Shown piece by piece: positions 28,689-36,889 of a stretch of 64,000 nucleotides of DNA. The DNA is taken from NCBI GenBank assembly GCA_023229575.1, contig JALNYZ010000001.1, positions 496,001-560,000 on the forward strand, given 5' to 3'. The notes below the pieces were generated by a model. It had not been told where the DNA came from, searched no databases, and saw only the letters and a list, made by a program, of their open reading frames with translations. The stretch is from Prolixibacteraceae bacterium (lineage in GTDB: Bacteria > Bacteroidota > Bacteroidia > Bacteroidales > Prolixibacteraceae). Position 1 is the first letter of the stretch, and each line of letters begins with the position of its first letter. The position numbers and the translations under genes were made by a program.

Positions 28689-29114
28689 ATAGAAGACAAG
28701 TTGGTTTTGGTTTGTCCGGAGGGCATTAAGCTTAATAGTCCATCAGTACCCAATCAATATAACCCCTAAATGAATAACAAAATATTTCACGCAAAGAACG
28801 CAAAGAAAGACGCAAAGAAGTCAGAACTGAACTTTGCGCTCTTTTGCGGTTTTTCTTTGCGTCCTTTGCGTGAAATATTGGAGTTACTTAAGAGAAAGAA
28901 GATTTAGGGAGTTCATTTTTCCTGGCAGGGAATAAACGAGCTTCAAAAAGATTGCGCGGAAAATTTCAAATATATGGTTTATCCCCTGACTGGGAACCCA
29001 GTATCAGAGATATTTTTTTCTATGAAGCTTAATGCCCTCTGGCAACGGAAAAATGATATACTAATTTTTAATCACGTGTTTCTGTCCGCCAATATACGCA
29101 TCCGCATAAACCCT
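28689..29114. other. Intergenic region containing a long hairpin repeat
   Basis: Apart from the hairpin at 28781-28879, nothing gene-like is seen. An open frame on the plus strand runs into the opposite-strand protease gene and looks like its shadow. Confidence 0.5.
28781..28879. repeat. Inverted repeat built of CGCAAAG units
   Basis: The left arm reads AATATTTCACGCAAAG followed by further CGCAAAG copies; the right arm ends CTTTGCGTGAAATATT. The outer 16 bp pair perfectly and the inner parts imperfectly, giving a hairpin of about 45 bp per arm. A half copy lies at 55784-55831. Confidence 0.8.
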
Positions 29115-29948
29115 TTACTTCACCTTTTTCGGACGAGAGAAATACCAAATCAAACCAATTCCAAGGGTAAGCAAAATCAAATTCACCACATAATTCTGAG
29201 ACAGCCCGGGTTGCAGGAAACCTGGAATGGTATAGGCTTCATGGTAATAGACAGAAAAAAATATCATTGCGTTATGCAGGGCATGGGTGAAGATGGCGGC
29301 AAGCAGGGAACCGGTACGCAACCTGACAAAACCAAGCAACAGTCCAAGCAAAAAGGTTGGCCCCAGTTGCCATGGATTCAGGTGAAAGAGGGAGAAAAGG
29401 AGCGCCGAGAAGAAAATCGCCCAAAATGCGGGATAAATACGCTGAAATCCCGAGAAAATGACTCCCCTGAATATCAGCTCTTCCACAATTGGGGCCAACA
29501 CCACCACCCTCAGAATACCTCCCCAGATCCCGATATCTGACTCAAAAATTTTGGCGAAAAGTTCCATAAACCATCCGGGAGGGGGCAACATTTTATCGAC
29601 ATGGATGGATATTTCATTCATGAAAAACTGAAGGGCGACCAGTGATATGAGCAAGACTGGAATATTCAGCCAATGAAAGGACTTAAGTGGAAAGATATCC
29701 CGGTAGGGCAAACCGGAAAAGCGTGTACCCAGGAAGAGAATGACGAAAGTAGTCGCAAAGAATATTGGGATTTTAAGCAAAGGCTCTCTTAACCAATCTG
29801 TTCCATATTGGTAGTCATAAAGCGCCAATGGGAAATCGATGAGTGTCTGTAAAAAAGTATAGAGGACAATGAGATTTACCGCCTGCCAAAAAGTGGGATA
29901 ATATTTTGTCGTTGCGCTCTCCACCGTAATGATATAAATTTCTTTCAA
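29115..29948 (-). CDS. CPBP-family intramembrane metalloprotease
   Basis: 277 residues with about seven hydrophobic segments. The three signature blocks are visible: APIVEELIFRGVIF (EExxxR), FSLFHLNPWQ (FxxxH) and HALHN. The family contains Rce1-like and bacteriocin-immunity-like proteases of the inner membrane. The frame opens with TTG at 29948; a GTG at 29924 is an equally possible start. No partner gene suggests its substrate. Confidence 0.82.
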   Translation of the reverse strand: MKEIYIITVESATTKYYPTFWQAVNLIVLYTFLQTLIDFPLALYDYQYGTDWLREPLLKIPIFFATTFVILFLGTRFSGLPYRDIFPLKSFHWLNIPVLLISLVALQFFMNEISIHVDKMLPPPGWFMELFAKIFESDIGIWGGILRVVVLAPIVEELIFRGVIFSGFQRIYPAFWAIFFSALLFSLFHLNPWQLGPTFLLGLLLGFVRLRTGSLLAAIFTHALHNAMIFFSVYYHEAYTIPGFLQPGLSQNYVVNLILLTLGIGLIWYFSRPKKVK

Positions 29949-30009
29949 ATGTAGTTAAAAGGGGATTATTCCTGAAGTAAATAAACTTGGAATAAATTAT
30001 TCGCCAATG

Positions 30010-30041
30010 TTTGATTATTAAAACAAAAAGTAGTTACTTTG
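30010..30041 (+). promoter_or_regulatory. Promoter of the rpmB operon
   Basis: TTTG at 30010-30013, a 20-bp spacer, and TTACTTTG at 30034-30041, one base off TAnnTTTG. It lies 46 bp before the rpmB start. Confidence 0.55.
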
Positions 30042-30086
30042 CACACTGTTTAAAAAAAGTGGGACAGAAGTATAAAAACACACGAA

Positions 30087-30329
30087 ATGTCTAGAATTTG
30101 TCAGATTACAGGTAAAAAAGTGATGGTTGGGAACAACGTTTCCCACTCAAAACGAAGAACCAAAAGGAAATTCATGGTGAACATTTTCACCAAAAGGTTT
30201 TATCTTCCGGAAGAAGACCGTTGGATCAAACTGAACGTATCAGCCGCCGGGTTGAGAACAATTAATAAAAACGGTCTGAATGCAACCTTGAAAGAGGCGA
30301 AAGCTAAAGGCTACATCGAAACTTTTTAA
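30087..30329 (+). CDS. rpmB: 50S ribosomal protein L28
   Basis: 80 residues. It starts MSRICQITGKKVMVGNNVSHSKRRTKRKF, the standard L28 N-terminus without zinc-binding cysteines. A component of the large ribosomal subunit. First gene of the rpmB-rpmG-DUF4295-ftsY-rimO block conserved in Bacteroidota; rpmG follows after 13 bp. Confidence 0.95.
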   Translation: MSRICQITGKKVMVGNNVSHSKRRTKRKFMVNIFTKRFYLPEEDRWIKLNVSAAGLRTINKNGLNATLKEAKAKGYIETF

Positions 30330-30342
30330 TACGCACTGAACA

Positions 30343-30525
30343 ATGGCTAAGAAAGGTGGCAGACAGCAGGTTATCCTGGAATGTACCGAACACAAAGCAA
30401 GCGGGCTTCCAGGTACATCCAGATATGTAACAAAAAAGAACCGGAAAAACACTCCGGAACGTCTCGAACTAAAGAAATACAATCCAATTTTGAAGCGTGT
30501 CACCGTACACCGCGAAATAAAATAA
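30343..30525 (+). CDS. rpmG: 50S ribosomal protein L33
   Basis: 60 residues: MAKKGGRQQVILECTEHKAS, then GTSRYVTKKNRKNTPERLEL, the usual L33 pattern. The typical CxxC zinc knuckles are absent, so this is the zinc-free (C-minus) type. It lies between rpmB and the DUF4295 gene. Confidence 0.95.
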   Translation: MAKKGGRQQVILECTEHKASGLPGTSRYVTKKNRKNTPERLELKKYNPILKRVTVHREIK

Positions 30526-30532
30526 TTGAGTT

Positions 30533-30688
30533 ATGGCAAAGAAAGTAGTTGCATCACTTCAGAAAGGTGCCGGGAAAGCATATTCCAAGGTTATCAAAAT
30601 GGTTAAATCGGAAAAATCCGGTGCCTATACATTTGTTGAGGAGATCGTTCCCAACGAAATGGTAAAAGATTATTTTGCCAAAAAGTAA
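30533..30688 (+). CDS. DUF4295 small basic protein
   Basis: 51 residues, starting MAKKVVASLQKGAGKAYSKV and ending NEMVKDYFAKK. The family is restricted to Bacteroidota and is found directly after rpmG; function unknown, ribosome association is inferred from position and basic charge. The start is 7 bp after the rpmG stop. An intrinsic terminator follows. Confidence 0.88.
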   Translation: MAKKVVASLQKGAGKAYSKVIKMVKSEKSGAYTFVEEIVPNEMVKDYFAKK

Positions 30689-30712
30689 TTCGTACTTTAA
30701 GAGATTAAAAGT

Positions 30713-30748
30713 AAGCTTTCGTCAGGTATGATGAGAGCTTTCTTTTTT
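30713..30748 (+). terminator. Rho-independent terminator after DUF4295
   Basis: AAGCTTTCGTCA pairs with TGATGAGAGCTT (12 bp, two G-U pairs) around a GGTA loop and is followed by TCTTTTTTT. It separates the ribosomal genes from ftsY. Confidence 0.8.
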
Positions 30749-30826
30749 TACCCATTTAAAAATCGATCCCTTCATTTTACTGTGGTTTTGTTCCTATCTT
30801 TATCACAACACGCAACAATCTGATCC

Positions 30827-31774
30827 ATGGGTATCTTCAGCTTCACAAAATCGAAAAAAGAGAGTCTTGATAAAGGTCTCGAAAAGACAAAAGAGAGTGT
30901 CTTCTCCAAACTTTCGCGCGCCGTCATCGGCAAAACCAAGGTAGACGATGAAGTCCTGGATAGCCTGGAAGAGATTCTAATCTCATCGGATGTGGGTGTC
31001 AATACAACCCTCAAAATCATTGAACGAATCGAAAAACGGGTGGCACGCGACAAATATGTCGGCACCTCCGAACTGAATGGCATCCTTCGAAGTGAGATTG
31101 CTGCACTGCTGGCCGAAAACAACTCATTCGAAGTTGCCGACTTTGATCTTCCAAAATCCGGAATTCCTTATGTCATCCTTGTTGTAGGTGTCAATGGTGT
31201 GGGAAAGACCACCACCATCGGCAAGCTGGCGCACCAGTTCAAGGCTGCCGGCAAGTCTGTTATCCTTGGGGCTGCCGACACTTTCCGTGCCGCTGCCATT
31301 GAACAGCTTCAGATCTGGGCCGACCGCGTTGGTGTTCCGATTGTCAGACAACAGATGGGATCCGATCCGGCCTCGGTGGCTTACGACACCTTACTTTCAG
31401 CCAAAGCATCGGGAGCAGATGTCGTCATCATCGATACGGCAGGCCGTCTGCACAACAAGATCAACCTGATGAACGAGTTGTCGAAAGTCAAAAAGGTGAT
31501 GCAAAAGGTATTTCCAAATGCCCCGGATGAGGTCTTGCTGGTCCTGGACGGCTCTACCGGACAGAATGCCTTCGAACAGGCCAAACAATTTACCCTGGCT
31601 ACCGAAGTTACTGCTTTGGCGCTTACCAAACTCGACGGAACCGCCAAAGGTGGCGTGGTGATCGGAATCTCAGATCAGTTCAAAATACCCGTAAAATACA
31701 TCGGTATCGGCGAAGGACTGGATGACCTGCAGATCTTCCAGCGAAATGAATTTGTGGATTCGCTGTTTAAATGA
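30827..31774 (+). CDS. ftsY: Signal recognition particle receptor FtsY
   Basis: 315 residues. The NG domain shows G1 VVGVNGVGKTTTIGKLA, DTFRAAAIEQL, DTAGRLHNK (G3) and TKLDGTAKGG (G4 and closing loop). It is the short form lacking the long acidic N-terminal domain of the E. coli protein. The GTPase docks SRP-ribosome complexes at the membrane. Confidence 0.95.
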   Translation: MGIFSFTKSKKESLDKGLEKTKESVFSKLSRAVIGKTKVDDEVLDSLEEILISSDVGVNTTLKIIERIEKRVARDKYVGTSELNGILRSEIAALLAENNSFEVADFDLPKSGIPYVILVVGVNGVGKTTTIGKLAHQFKAAGKSVILGAADTFRAAAIEQLQIWADRVGVPIVRQQMGSDPASVAYDTLLSAKASGADVVIIDTAGRLHNKINLMNELSKVKKVMQKVFPNAPDEVLLVLDGSTGQNAFEQAKQFTLATEVTALALTKLDGTAKGGVVIGISDQFKIPVKYIGIGEGLDDLQIFQRNEFVDSLFK

Positions 31775-31803
31775 TTTTTCACTGAACTCCCAACGCCCTT
31801 CGA

Positions 31804-31868
31804 CCCTTCGACAAGCTCAGGGACCGGTTCATTTAGAATATTGGTTATCCCTTCGACAGGCTCAGGGA
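31804..31868. repeat. Two copies of CCCTTCGACAAGCTCAGGGA
   Basis: Copies at 31804-31823 and 31849-31868 (the second with G for A at one position) stand 45 bp apart. The word itself is partly palindromic (CCCT...AGGG). It is an intergenic repeat word seen in many bacterial genomes; here it lies between ftsY and rimO. Confidence 0.75.
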
Positions 31869-31939
31869 GTTTTGACTGGCAACCCAAAACCCTTCAAACT
31901 TTTTTAAACTAAAAGAAACTCTTCAAACAATTCTCTGTT

Positions 31940-33229
31940 ATGGCCAAATCAATCAACGTTGTCACAATGGGTTGCTCCAAGAACCTGGTGGATTCGGAGC
32001 TTTTTCTTTCGCAGATGGCTGCCAATGGGTACAAGGTGGTTCACGACGGAGGAGTTGCCGATGCACGAATGGTGGCCATCAACACCTGTGGCTTTATCCT
32101 GGATGCCAAGGAGGAGTCGATCAACACGATTCTGGGGTTTGCTGAGGCCAAGACCAGGGGAGAAATAGACAAAATATTCGTATTTGGCTGTTTGACTGAA
32201 CGGTACAAAGAGGATCTGATCAAGGAGATTCCGGAAGTTGACGGATTTTACGGGAAATTTCAAGTCAAGAAAATGGTAGAGGATCTCAAGGCCGAATACC
32301 GCATGAGCCTTTCCCACCAGAGATACCAAACCACTCCTCCCCACTATGCCTACCTCAAAATTTCTGAGGGCTGCAACCGGCAATGTTCCTACTGCGCTAT
32401 CCCAAGAATGACCGGGATACATCGCTCCATTCCAATGGACGAACTGGTAAAGGAGGCAACTGCATTGGCCGAAAAAGGGGTGAAGGAGTTGCTGGTGATC
32501 GCGCAGGATCTCTCCCATTATGGCGTTGATCTTTACAAAAAGCAAAAACTGGCCGAACTGACCGAAAGATTGAGTGCAATCCCAGGTATTGAATGGATCA
32601 AGCTGCATTATGCTTACCCAACCAAATTTCCATACGATCTCCTGCCGGTGATGCGGGAGAAAGACAATGTTGCCCGATACCTCGATATCGCCTTGCAGCA
32701 CTGTAGCGACAATGTATTGAAGCTGATGTGCAGGAACATCAACAAGGCCGGGACTATTGAACTGATCAATAGAATCAGGGAGGAGGTGCCAGGCATACAT
32801 ATCCGGACAACCATGCTGGTGGGCCATCCCGGTGAAACCGAAGAAGACTTTGAAGAATTGAAACAGTTTGTCCGCGACATGCGGTTCGAACGACTCGGCG
32901 TTTTCCCTTACTCCCACGAGGAAGATACTTTTGCAGGGGAAACATATGATGATAACATTCCACAGGAGGTGAAACAGTTCCGTGCAGAAGAGATCATGGC
33001 CATACAGCAGGAAATTTCCCTTGAAATTAACCGAAAAAAAATTGGATCGGTCCTCAAAGTGGTAATCGACCGCAAAGAGGAGGACTATTATATCGGGCGT
33101 ACCGAATATGACTCACCCGAGGTGGATGGCGAGGTACTTGTCAGCGGAAAAAACCTCACCATTGGCCGGTCCTATCAGGTGAAAATTACTGATGCCGAAG
33201 CGTTTGACCTTTATGGCGAAATCGTTTAA
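31940..33229 (+). CDS. rimO: Ribosomal protein S12 methylthiotransferase RimO
   Basis: 429 residues. An N-terminal UPF0004 domain starts INVVTMGCSKNLVDSELF; the radical-SAM cluster motif is SEGCNRQCSYCAIPRMTG; a C-terminal TRAM domain covers about residues 365-429. It adds a methylthio group to an aspartate of ribosomal protein S12. Position after ftsY is usual for the phylum. Confidence 0.94.
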   Translation: MAKSINVVTMGCSKNLVDSELFLSQMAANGYKVVHDGGVADARMVAINTCGFILDAKEESINTILGFAEAKTRGEIDKIFVFGCLTERYKEDLIKEIPEVDGFYGKFQVKKMVEDLKAEYRMSLSHQRYQTTPPHYAYLKISEGCNRQCSYCAIPRMTGIHRSIPMDELVKEATALAEKGVKELLVIAQDLSHYGVDLYKKQKLAELTERLSAIPGIEWIKLHYAYPTKFPYDLLPVMREKDNVARYLDIALQHCSDNVLKLMCRNINKAGTIELINRIREEVPGIHIRTTMLVGHPGETEEDFEELKQFVRDMRFERLGVFPYSHEEDTFAGETYDDNIPQEVKQFRAEEIMAIQQEISLEINRKKIGSVLKVVIDRKEEDYYIGRTEYDSPEVDGEVLVSGKNLTIGRSYQVKITDAEAFDLYGEIV

Positions 33230-33261
33230 ATTTCTTACATTTCCTATCTGAATAACAGGGG

Positions 33262-33364
33262 AAAATTTTAATACAAAGGGCTCAAAGGCAACTCAAAGGT
33301 CGCGAATTAATACGTTTAAGTTTGTGTTCTTCGTGCATCCTTGGTGCCCTTTGTGGTAAAATTT
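33262..33364. repeat. Inverted repeat with arms around CAAAGGGC
   Basis: AAATTTTAATACAAAGGGCT near 33263 pairs imperfectly with GCCCTTTGTGGTAAAATTT at 33345-33364. A related half, CCTTTGTGGTTAAATTTTT, occurs near 57131. It lies between rimO and the SGNH hydrolase gene, with no terminator-like T run. Confidence 0.55.
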
Positions 33365-33406
33365 GATCTTGTTATTACTGCTCTACGTGAATCGACAACT
33401 GAAAAT

Positions 33407-34120
33407 ATGAATATGAAAAAGACTCTCCATGCCCGCAGATTAACGACGTTGATTTTCGCCTCGTTGATTTTCATCTCCTCCTGCATCGCCCAAAAAAACA
33501 AGGTAGAGGTTGGAACCAAATGGGAAGGCGATATTGCTGCTTTCGACAAACTCAACCAGACAGAGAAATATCCGGATAATTCACTGCTGTTTGTTGGAAG
33601 CTCCAGCATCAGATTATGGAGCACCATCAAAGAGGAGATGGCGCCCTACCCTATTATTCAAAGGGGATTTGGCGGATCCAACTCCCCGGCAGTTGCACAA
33701 TACGCCGAGCGGATCGTCTATCCGCATCAGTTTAGTGCGGTCGTGATTTTTATCGCCAACGACATCACCGGTTCCCCCAACGATATAACCCCGAAGGAGA
33801 GTGCCGCCACCTTCCGGAAAATCGTCAAAACCATCCGCGCCAAATACAAGAAGCAGCCAATTTTCCTTATCGAGATCACGCCATCCCAGAGCCGCTGGAA
33901 AAAATGGCCGCTGATCCAAGAAAACAACGCCTTACTGAAAGCCCTGTGCCAAAAGCAGAAAAACCTCTATTTTATCGAAACGGCCCAAAGCTTCCTGAAC
34001 GAAAAAGGGGAACCCCGAAACGAACTCTTCAGGGAAGATCACCTTCACCTCAACCGGGTGGGGTACAAGATCTGGGGAAAGCTGATCAAATCAGAGATTG
34101 ACAAGGTTTTGAAAGAATAA
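33407..34120 (+). CDS. SGNH/GDSL-family lipoprotein hydrolase
   Basis: About 237 residues. The N-terminus is a lipoprotein signal ending LIFISSC, so the enzyme is probably anchored by Cys. SGNH blocks: LLFVGSSSIRLW (block I, Ser), RGFGGSN (II), FIANDITG (III, Asn) and EDHLHLN (V, Asp-x-x-His). Such enzymes deacylate acetylated glycans or lipids. I chose the ATG at 33407; another lies two codons later at 33413. The TAA stop is the first triplet of a long repeat element. Confidence 0.75.
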   Translation: MNMKKTLHARRLTTLIFASLIFISSCIAQKNKVEVGTKWEGDIAAFDKLNQTEKYPDNSLLFVGSSSIRLWSTIKEEMAPYPIIQRGFGGSNSPAVAQYAERIVYPHQFSAVVIFIANDITGSPNDITPKESAATFRKIVKTIRAKYKKQPIFLIEITPSQSRWKKWPLIQENNALLKALCQKQKNLYFIETAQSFLNEKGEPRNELFREDHLHLNRVGYKIWGKLIKSEIDKVLKE

Positions 34121-34327
34121 GGATAAAGGGGAAAGTAAAAAGGATAAAGGGGGATTGGAGCTAAGATATGAGTTATGAGTTATGAGTTATGAGTTATGAG
34201 TTATGAGTTATGAGTTATGAGTTATGAGTTATGAGTTATGAGTTATGAGTTATGAGTTATGGAATTTGTGACAATTCCGATCAAAGCGTTCTTTACTTTA
34301 TCCTTTTTACTTTATCCTTTATCCTTC
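34118..34327. repeat. Palindromic intergenic element with a 7-bp tandem core
   Basis: It begins TAAGGATAAAGGGG at the stop codon of the SGNH gene, continues AAAAAGGATAAAGGGGGATT and GAGCTAAGATAT, then 13 copies of GAGTTAT, and closes with GATCAAAGCGTTC and CTTTATCC-TTTTTACTTTATCC. The outer arms are inverted repeats. The same words in the same order form the element at 46220-46393, in opposite orientation. Confidence 0.85.
34170..34260. repeat. Heptamer tandem array GAGTTAT x13
   Basis: Thirteen perfect head-to-tail copies of GAGTTAT, 91 bp, inside the element above and about 105 bp before the DUF4494 gene. Perfect identity of copies suggests recent slippage. Confidence 0.97.
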
Positions 34328-34365
34328 TGCAACAAATTAATATTCACATAAAACATCTATAAAAC

Positions 34366-34902
34366 ATGAATACCTGGTTTGAATGCACGGCAAAATACTC
34401 CAAGATGGGGGAAGATGGCCGCGAAAAGAAAGTGAGCGAAACCTACCTGCTGGATGCGGTCTCCTTTACCGAGGCAGAAACACGCATTTACAAGGAGCTG
34501 GTCTCGATGGTTAGCGGCGAATTTACCGTGACAAGAATATCCAAGACAAAACTGGCGGAGATCATCCCTTCCGAGGTGGGCGACCGCTGGTACAAGGCAA
34601 AGGTCACCTTCATTACCTTCGATGAAGAGAGCGGCAAGGAGAAGCGGGTTAGCCAGTTTGTGCTGGTCTTTTCAGATAATGTGAAGGCTGCCTACGATCA
34701 GGTGATTGAAGCGATGAAAGGGATGATGGCCGACTTCGAAATCGGCGGGATCACGGAAAGTCCCATCATCGATGTATTCCCGTATGTACCTGAAGCACAA
34801 AAAATGCCGGACAATTTCACCAAAATCATCAATGGGGATGATCCGTTTGGAGAGGATGATGCGGAAGAGATAGTTGAGGAAGATGATCTGAGTCTCAATT
34901 AA
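34366..34902 (+). CDS. DUF4494 domain protein
   Basis: 178 residues. It starts MNTWFECTAKYSKMGEDG and contains DAVSFTEAETRIYKEL and VTRISKTKLAEIIPS; the C-terminus is acidic (DDAEEIVEEDDLSLN). The family is found in Bacteroidota and has no known function. It is preceded by the repeat element, so its promoter must be in or very near it; I see no clear TAnnTTTG there. Confidence 0.8.
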   Translation: MNTWFECTAKYSKMGEDGREKKVSETYLLDAVSFTEAETRIYKELVSMVSGEFTVTRISKTKLAEIIPSEVGDRWYKAKVTFITFDEESGKEKRVSQFVLVFSDNVKAAYDQVIEAMKGMMADFEIGGITESPIIDVFPYVPEAQKMPDNFTKIINGDDPFGEDDAEEIVEEDDLSLN

Positions 34903-34991
34903 ATTCACTTTCCACAATCAGCTATTACCTATTTCGGTATTAGGCAATCCATTATTGCTTAATAATATTTCCCAAATTGGTAAAAATAGTG

Positions 34992-34999
34992 TAACTTTG
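34992..34999 (+). promoter_or_regulatory. -7 element TAACTTTG of the higBA pair
   Basis: A full match to TAnnTTTG, 13 bp before the toxin start. Because it is so close, the mRNA must have a very short leader. Confidence 0.5.
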
Positions 35000-35012
35000 C
35001 TAATAAAAGTCG

Positions 35013-35306
35013 ATGAGAGTAATAGCAAAGAAGACTTTACGCGATTTTTGGGAACGGCACAATAATTGTAGAGAGAATTTGATAAGTTGGTATGATGAAG
35101 CAGTTCATGCCAATTGGAAATCTCCGGCTGATATTAGTCGTGCATATCCTTCCGTGAGCATTCTTGCAAATAATCGCGTCGTTTTCAATGTGAAAGGCAA
35201 TACTTACAGGTTGATTGTAAAGATCAATTATGGGTATGGAATTGTTTGGATTAGGTTTATTGGTACTCATGCAGAGTATGATAAAATAAAAGCTGAAAGT
35301 ATCTAG
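35013..35306 (+). CDS. higB: HigB-type mRNA interferase toxin
   Basis: 97 residues. The typical HigB ends are present: ANNRVVFNVKGNTYRLIVKI, then VWIRFIGTHAEYDKI. Family members cut mRNA in the ribosome. Toxin-first order with the antitoxin 5 bp downstream is the usual higBA arrangement. Confidence 0.88.
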   Translation: MRVIAKKTLRDFWERHNNCRENLISWYDEAVHANWKSPADISRAYPSVSILANNRVVFNVKGNTYRLIVKINYGYGIVWIRFIGTHAEYDKIKAESI

Positions 35307-35311
35307 AAATT

Positions 35312-35668
35312 ATGGAATACAAAGTGATCAAAACTGAAGGTGAATATAATCTTGCCCTTGAAAGGCTTGAGGTAGTTTTTGATGCACCTTTGAATACTCC
35401 TGAGGGTGATGAATTAGAATTGCTTGCCTTGTTAATCGAAAATTATGAGAACATAAACTTTCCAATAGAATTACCTGATCCAATTGAGGCTATAAAATTC
35501 CGGATGGATCAGTTAGGATATAAGCCAAAAGACTTGGCCAAAGTACTTGGGTTTAGAAGCCGTGTTACCGAAATATTGAATAAGAAAAGAAAACTATCTC
35601 TGGAGATGATTCGCCGATTGAACCATGATTTGCATATCCCCACTGAAGTGTTGATTCAGGATTATTAA
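35312..35668 (+). CDS. higA: HigA-type antitoxin with XRE helix-turn-helix
   Basis: 118 residues. The C-terminal half is an HTH: IEAIKFRMDQLGYKPKDLAK, then VLGFRSRVTEILNKKRKLS. The N-terminal half should bind HigB. It represses its own promoter in the family. Ends just before the convergent argE gene. Confidence 0.86.
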   Translation: MEYKVIKTEGEYNLALERLEVVFDAPLNTPEGDELELLALLIENYENINFPIELPDPIEAIKFRMDQLGYKPKDLAKVLGFRSRVTEILNKKRKLSLEMIRRLNHDLHIPTEVLIQDY

Positions 35669-35675
35669 TACATGC

Positions 35676-36734
35676 TCAAAGCTTGAGTTGATCCAGCAAC
35701 TTCACATAAATCTCCACCCCTTTTCGGATTTCATCCAAATAAATGAATTCATCTGCGGTATGTGAGCGGGCCGATTCGCCGGGACCAATTTTAATCGACG
35801 TACAGGGAATGACTGCCTGATCGGAAGTTGTGGGAGATCCGTAAGGGGCCAATCCCAGCGAGATCCCCCTTTGTACCAATGGGTGGTCCAGAGGAATTCC
35901 CGAAGAATTCAGACGAAATGAGCGGGGTTTTACCTCTGATTCAATGGTTTTGGCAATAATTTGGTACACCTCTTCATTGGAATAGCATTCGTTGGTCCTT
36001 ACATCCGCTACAAATTTGCATGAATCTGGAACCACATTGTGCTGGTTACCAGCTTCAATCTGGGTGACTGTGATTTTTACCGGACCAAGTATTTCTGATT
36101 TTTTTGGTAGGGCCAATTCAATCAAAGTCCTGATATCTACCAAAGCCTTGTAAATGGCGTTCTCCCCCTCATTGCGCGCAGCATGGCCCAACTTCCCCTT
36201 GGCTTCGCAGTCGAGCACTATCAATCCCTTCTCTGCGACCGCCATTTGCATCCCGGTAGGTTCCCCAACCACTGCCAGGCTAAGTTTTCCAAAATGTTGC
36301 AACACTGAGGCGACACCATTCAAACCAGATATTTCCTCTTCGGCGCTGGCGCAAAAGATCAGGTTGTAGGGTTGCGGCTTCTGCTCCAGATGCCGGAAGG
36401 CGCACAAAAGCGCTACCACAGAAGCACCGGCATCGTTGCTGCCAAGACCAATCAATTTTCCTTCTGCCTCAGTTGCGCCAAATGGATCATGACTCCAGGC
36501 TTTGGCAGGCCGTACTGTATCAATATGCGAATTCAGCAAAATAGTTGGCAGATCCTCATTCCATCGGGAAGAGCGTATCCATACATTGTGGTTTTCCCGG
36601 GAGGTTTGGTAACCCCACGAAATCAATTTTTGCTCAATCATATCCGCAACATTCTTCTCCTCACGGCTGAGGGAAGGAATCCGGATCATGGCACGCAGGA
36701 GGGCAAGGGAATCTTCTATATAGTCCGGGTTCAT
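35676..36734 (-). CDS. argE: M20-family deacylase of the arginine operon (ArgE-like)
   Basis: 352 residues. Zinc ligands are visible in LLNSHIDTVRPA (HxD), LGSNDAGASV and FCASAEEEISG (catalytic Glu-Glu). It is the last gene of the arginine operon. Since the carbamoyltransferase here should make N-succinylcitrulline, this enzyme most likely removes succinate from that compound and not acetate from ornithine; that is inference from the pathway. The repeat at 36772-36885 separates it from argB. Confidence 0.83.
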   Translation of the reverse strand: MNPDYIEDSLALLRAMIRIPSLSREEKNVADMIEQKLISWGYQTSRENHNVWIRSSRWNEDLPTILLNSHIDTVRPAKAWSHDPFGATEAEGKLIGLGSNDAGASVVALLCAFRHLEQKPQPYNLIFCASAEEEISGLNGVASVLQHFGKLSLAVVGEPTGMQMAVAEKGLIVLDCEAKGKLGHAARNEGENAIYKALVDIRTLIELALPKKSEILGPVKITVTQIEAGNQHNVVPDSCKFVADVRTNECYSNEEVYQIIAKTIESEVKPRSFRLNSSGIPLDHPLVQRGISLGLAPYGSPTTSDQAVIPCTSIKIGPGESARSHTADEFIYLDEIRKGVEIYVKLLDQLKL

Positions 36735-36771
36735 TTGCTGTAGAATTTACATTTGTTTTTCATAGCTTCAA

Positions 36772-36885
36772 GTGCCTAAAGTATTTAAAGTGTCTAAAGT
36801 GCCTAAAGTTATGGACTCCGAACAAATAATGATTGTGGCCTAAGTACTCTAGGCACTTTAGACACTTTAAATACTTTAGGCACTT
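36772..36885. repeat. Nonamer hairpin element, copy 1 (argB-argE gap)
   Basis: Left arm: GTGCCTAAA GTATTTAAA, then GTGTCTAAA GTGCCTAAA; loop GTTATGGACTCCGAACAA, then TGATTGTGGCCTAAGTACT; right arm the complement of the left. Arms are built of a 9-bp unit. The same arms and loop occur at 49161-49274. Its edge lies 5 bp from the argB stop. Confidence 0.9.
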
Positions 36886-36889
36886 CTTC

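Noticed and set aside
31949..32917. 322-codon minus-strand ORF opposite rimO
   Set aside because: Lies wholly antisense to a well-conserved gene and has no recognisable domain.
34118..34327. CRISPR array (regular repeats before DUF4494)
   Set aside because: Units are contiguous 7-mers without spacers and there are no cas genes.
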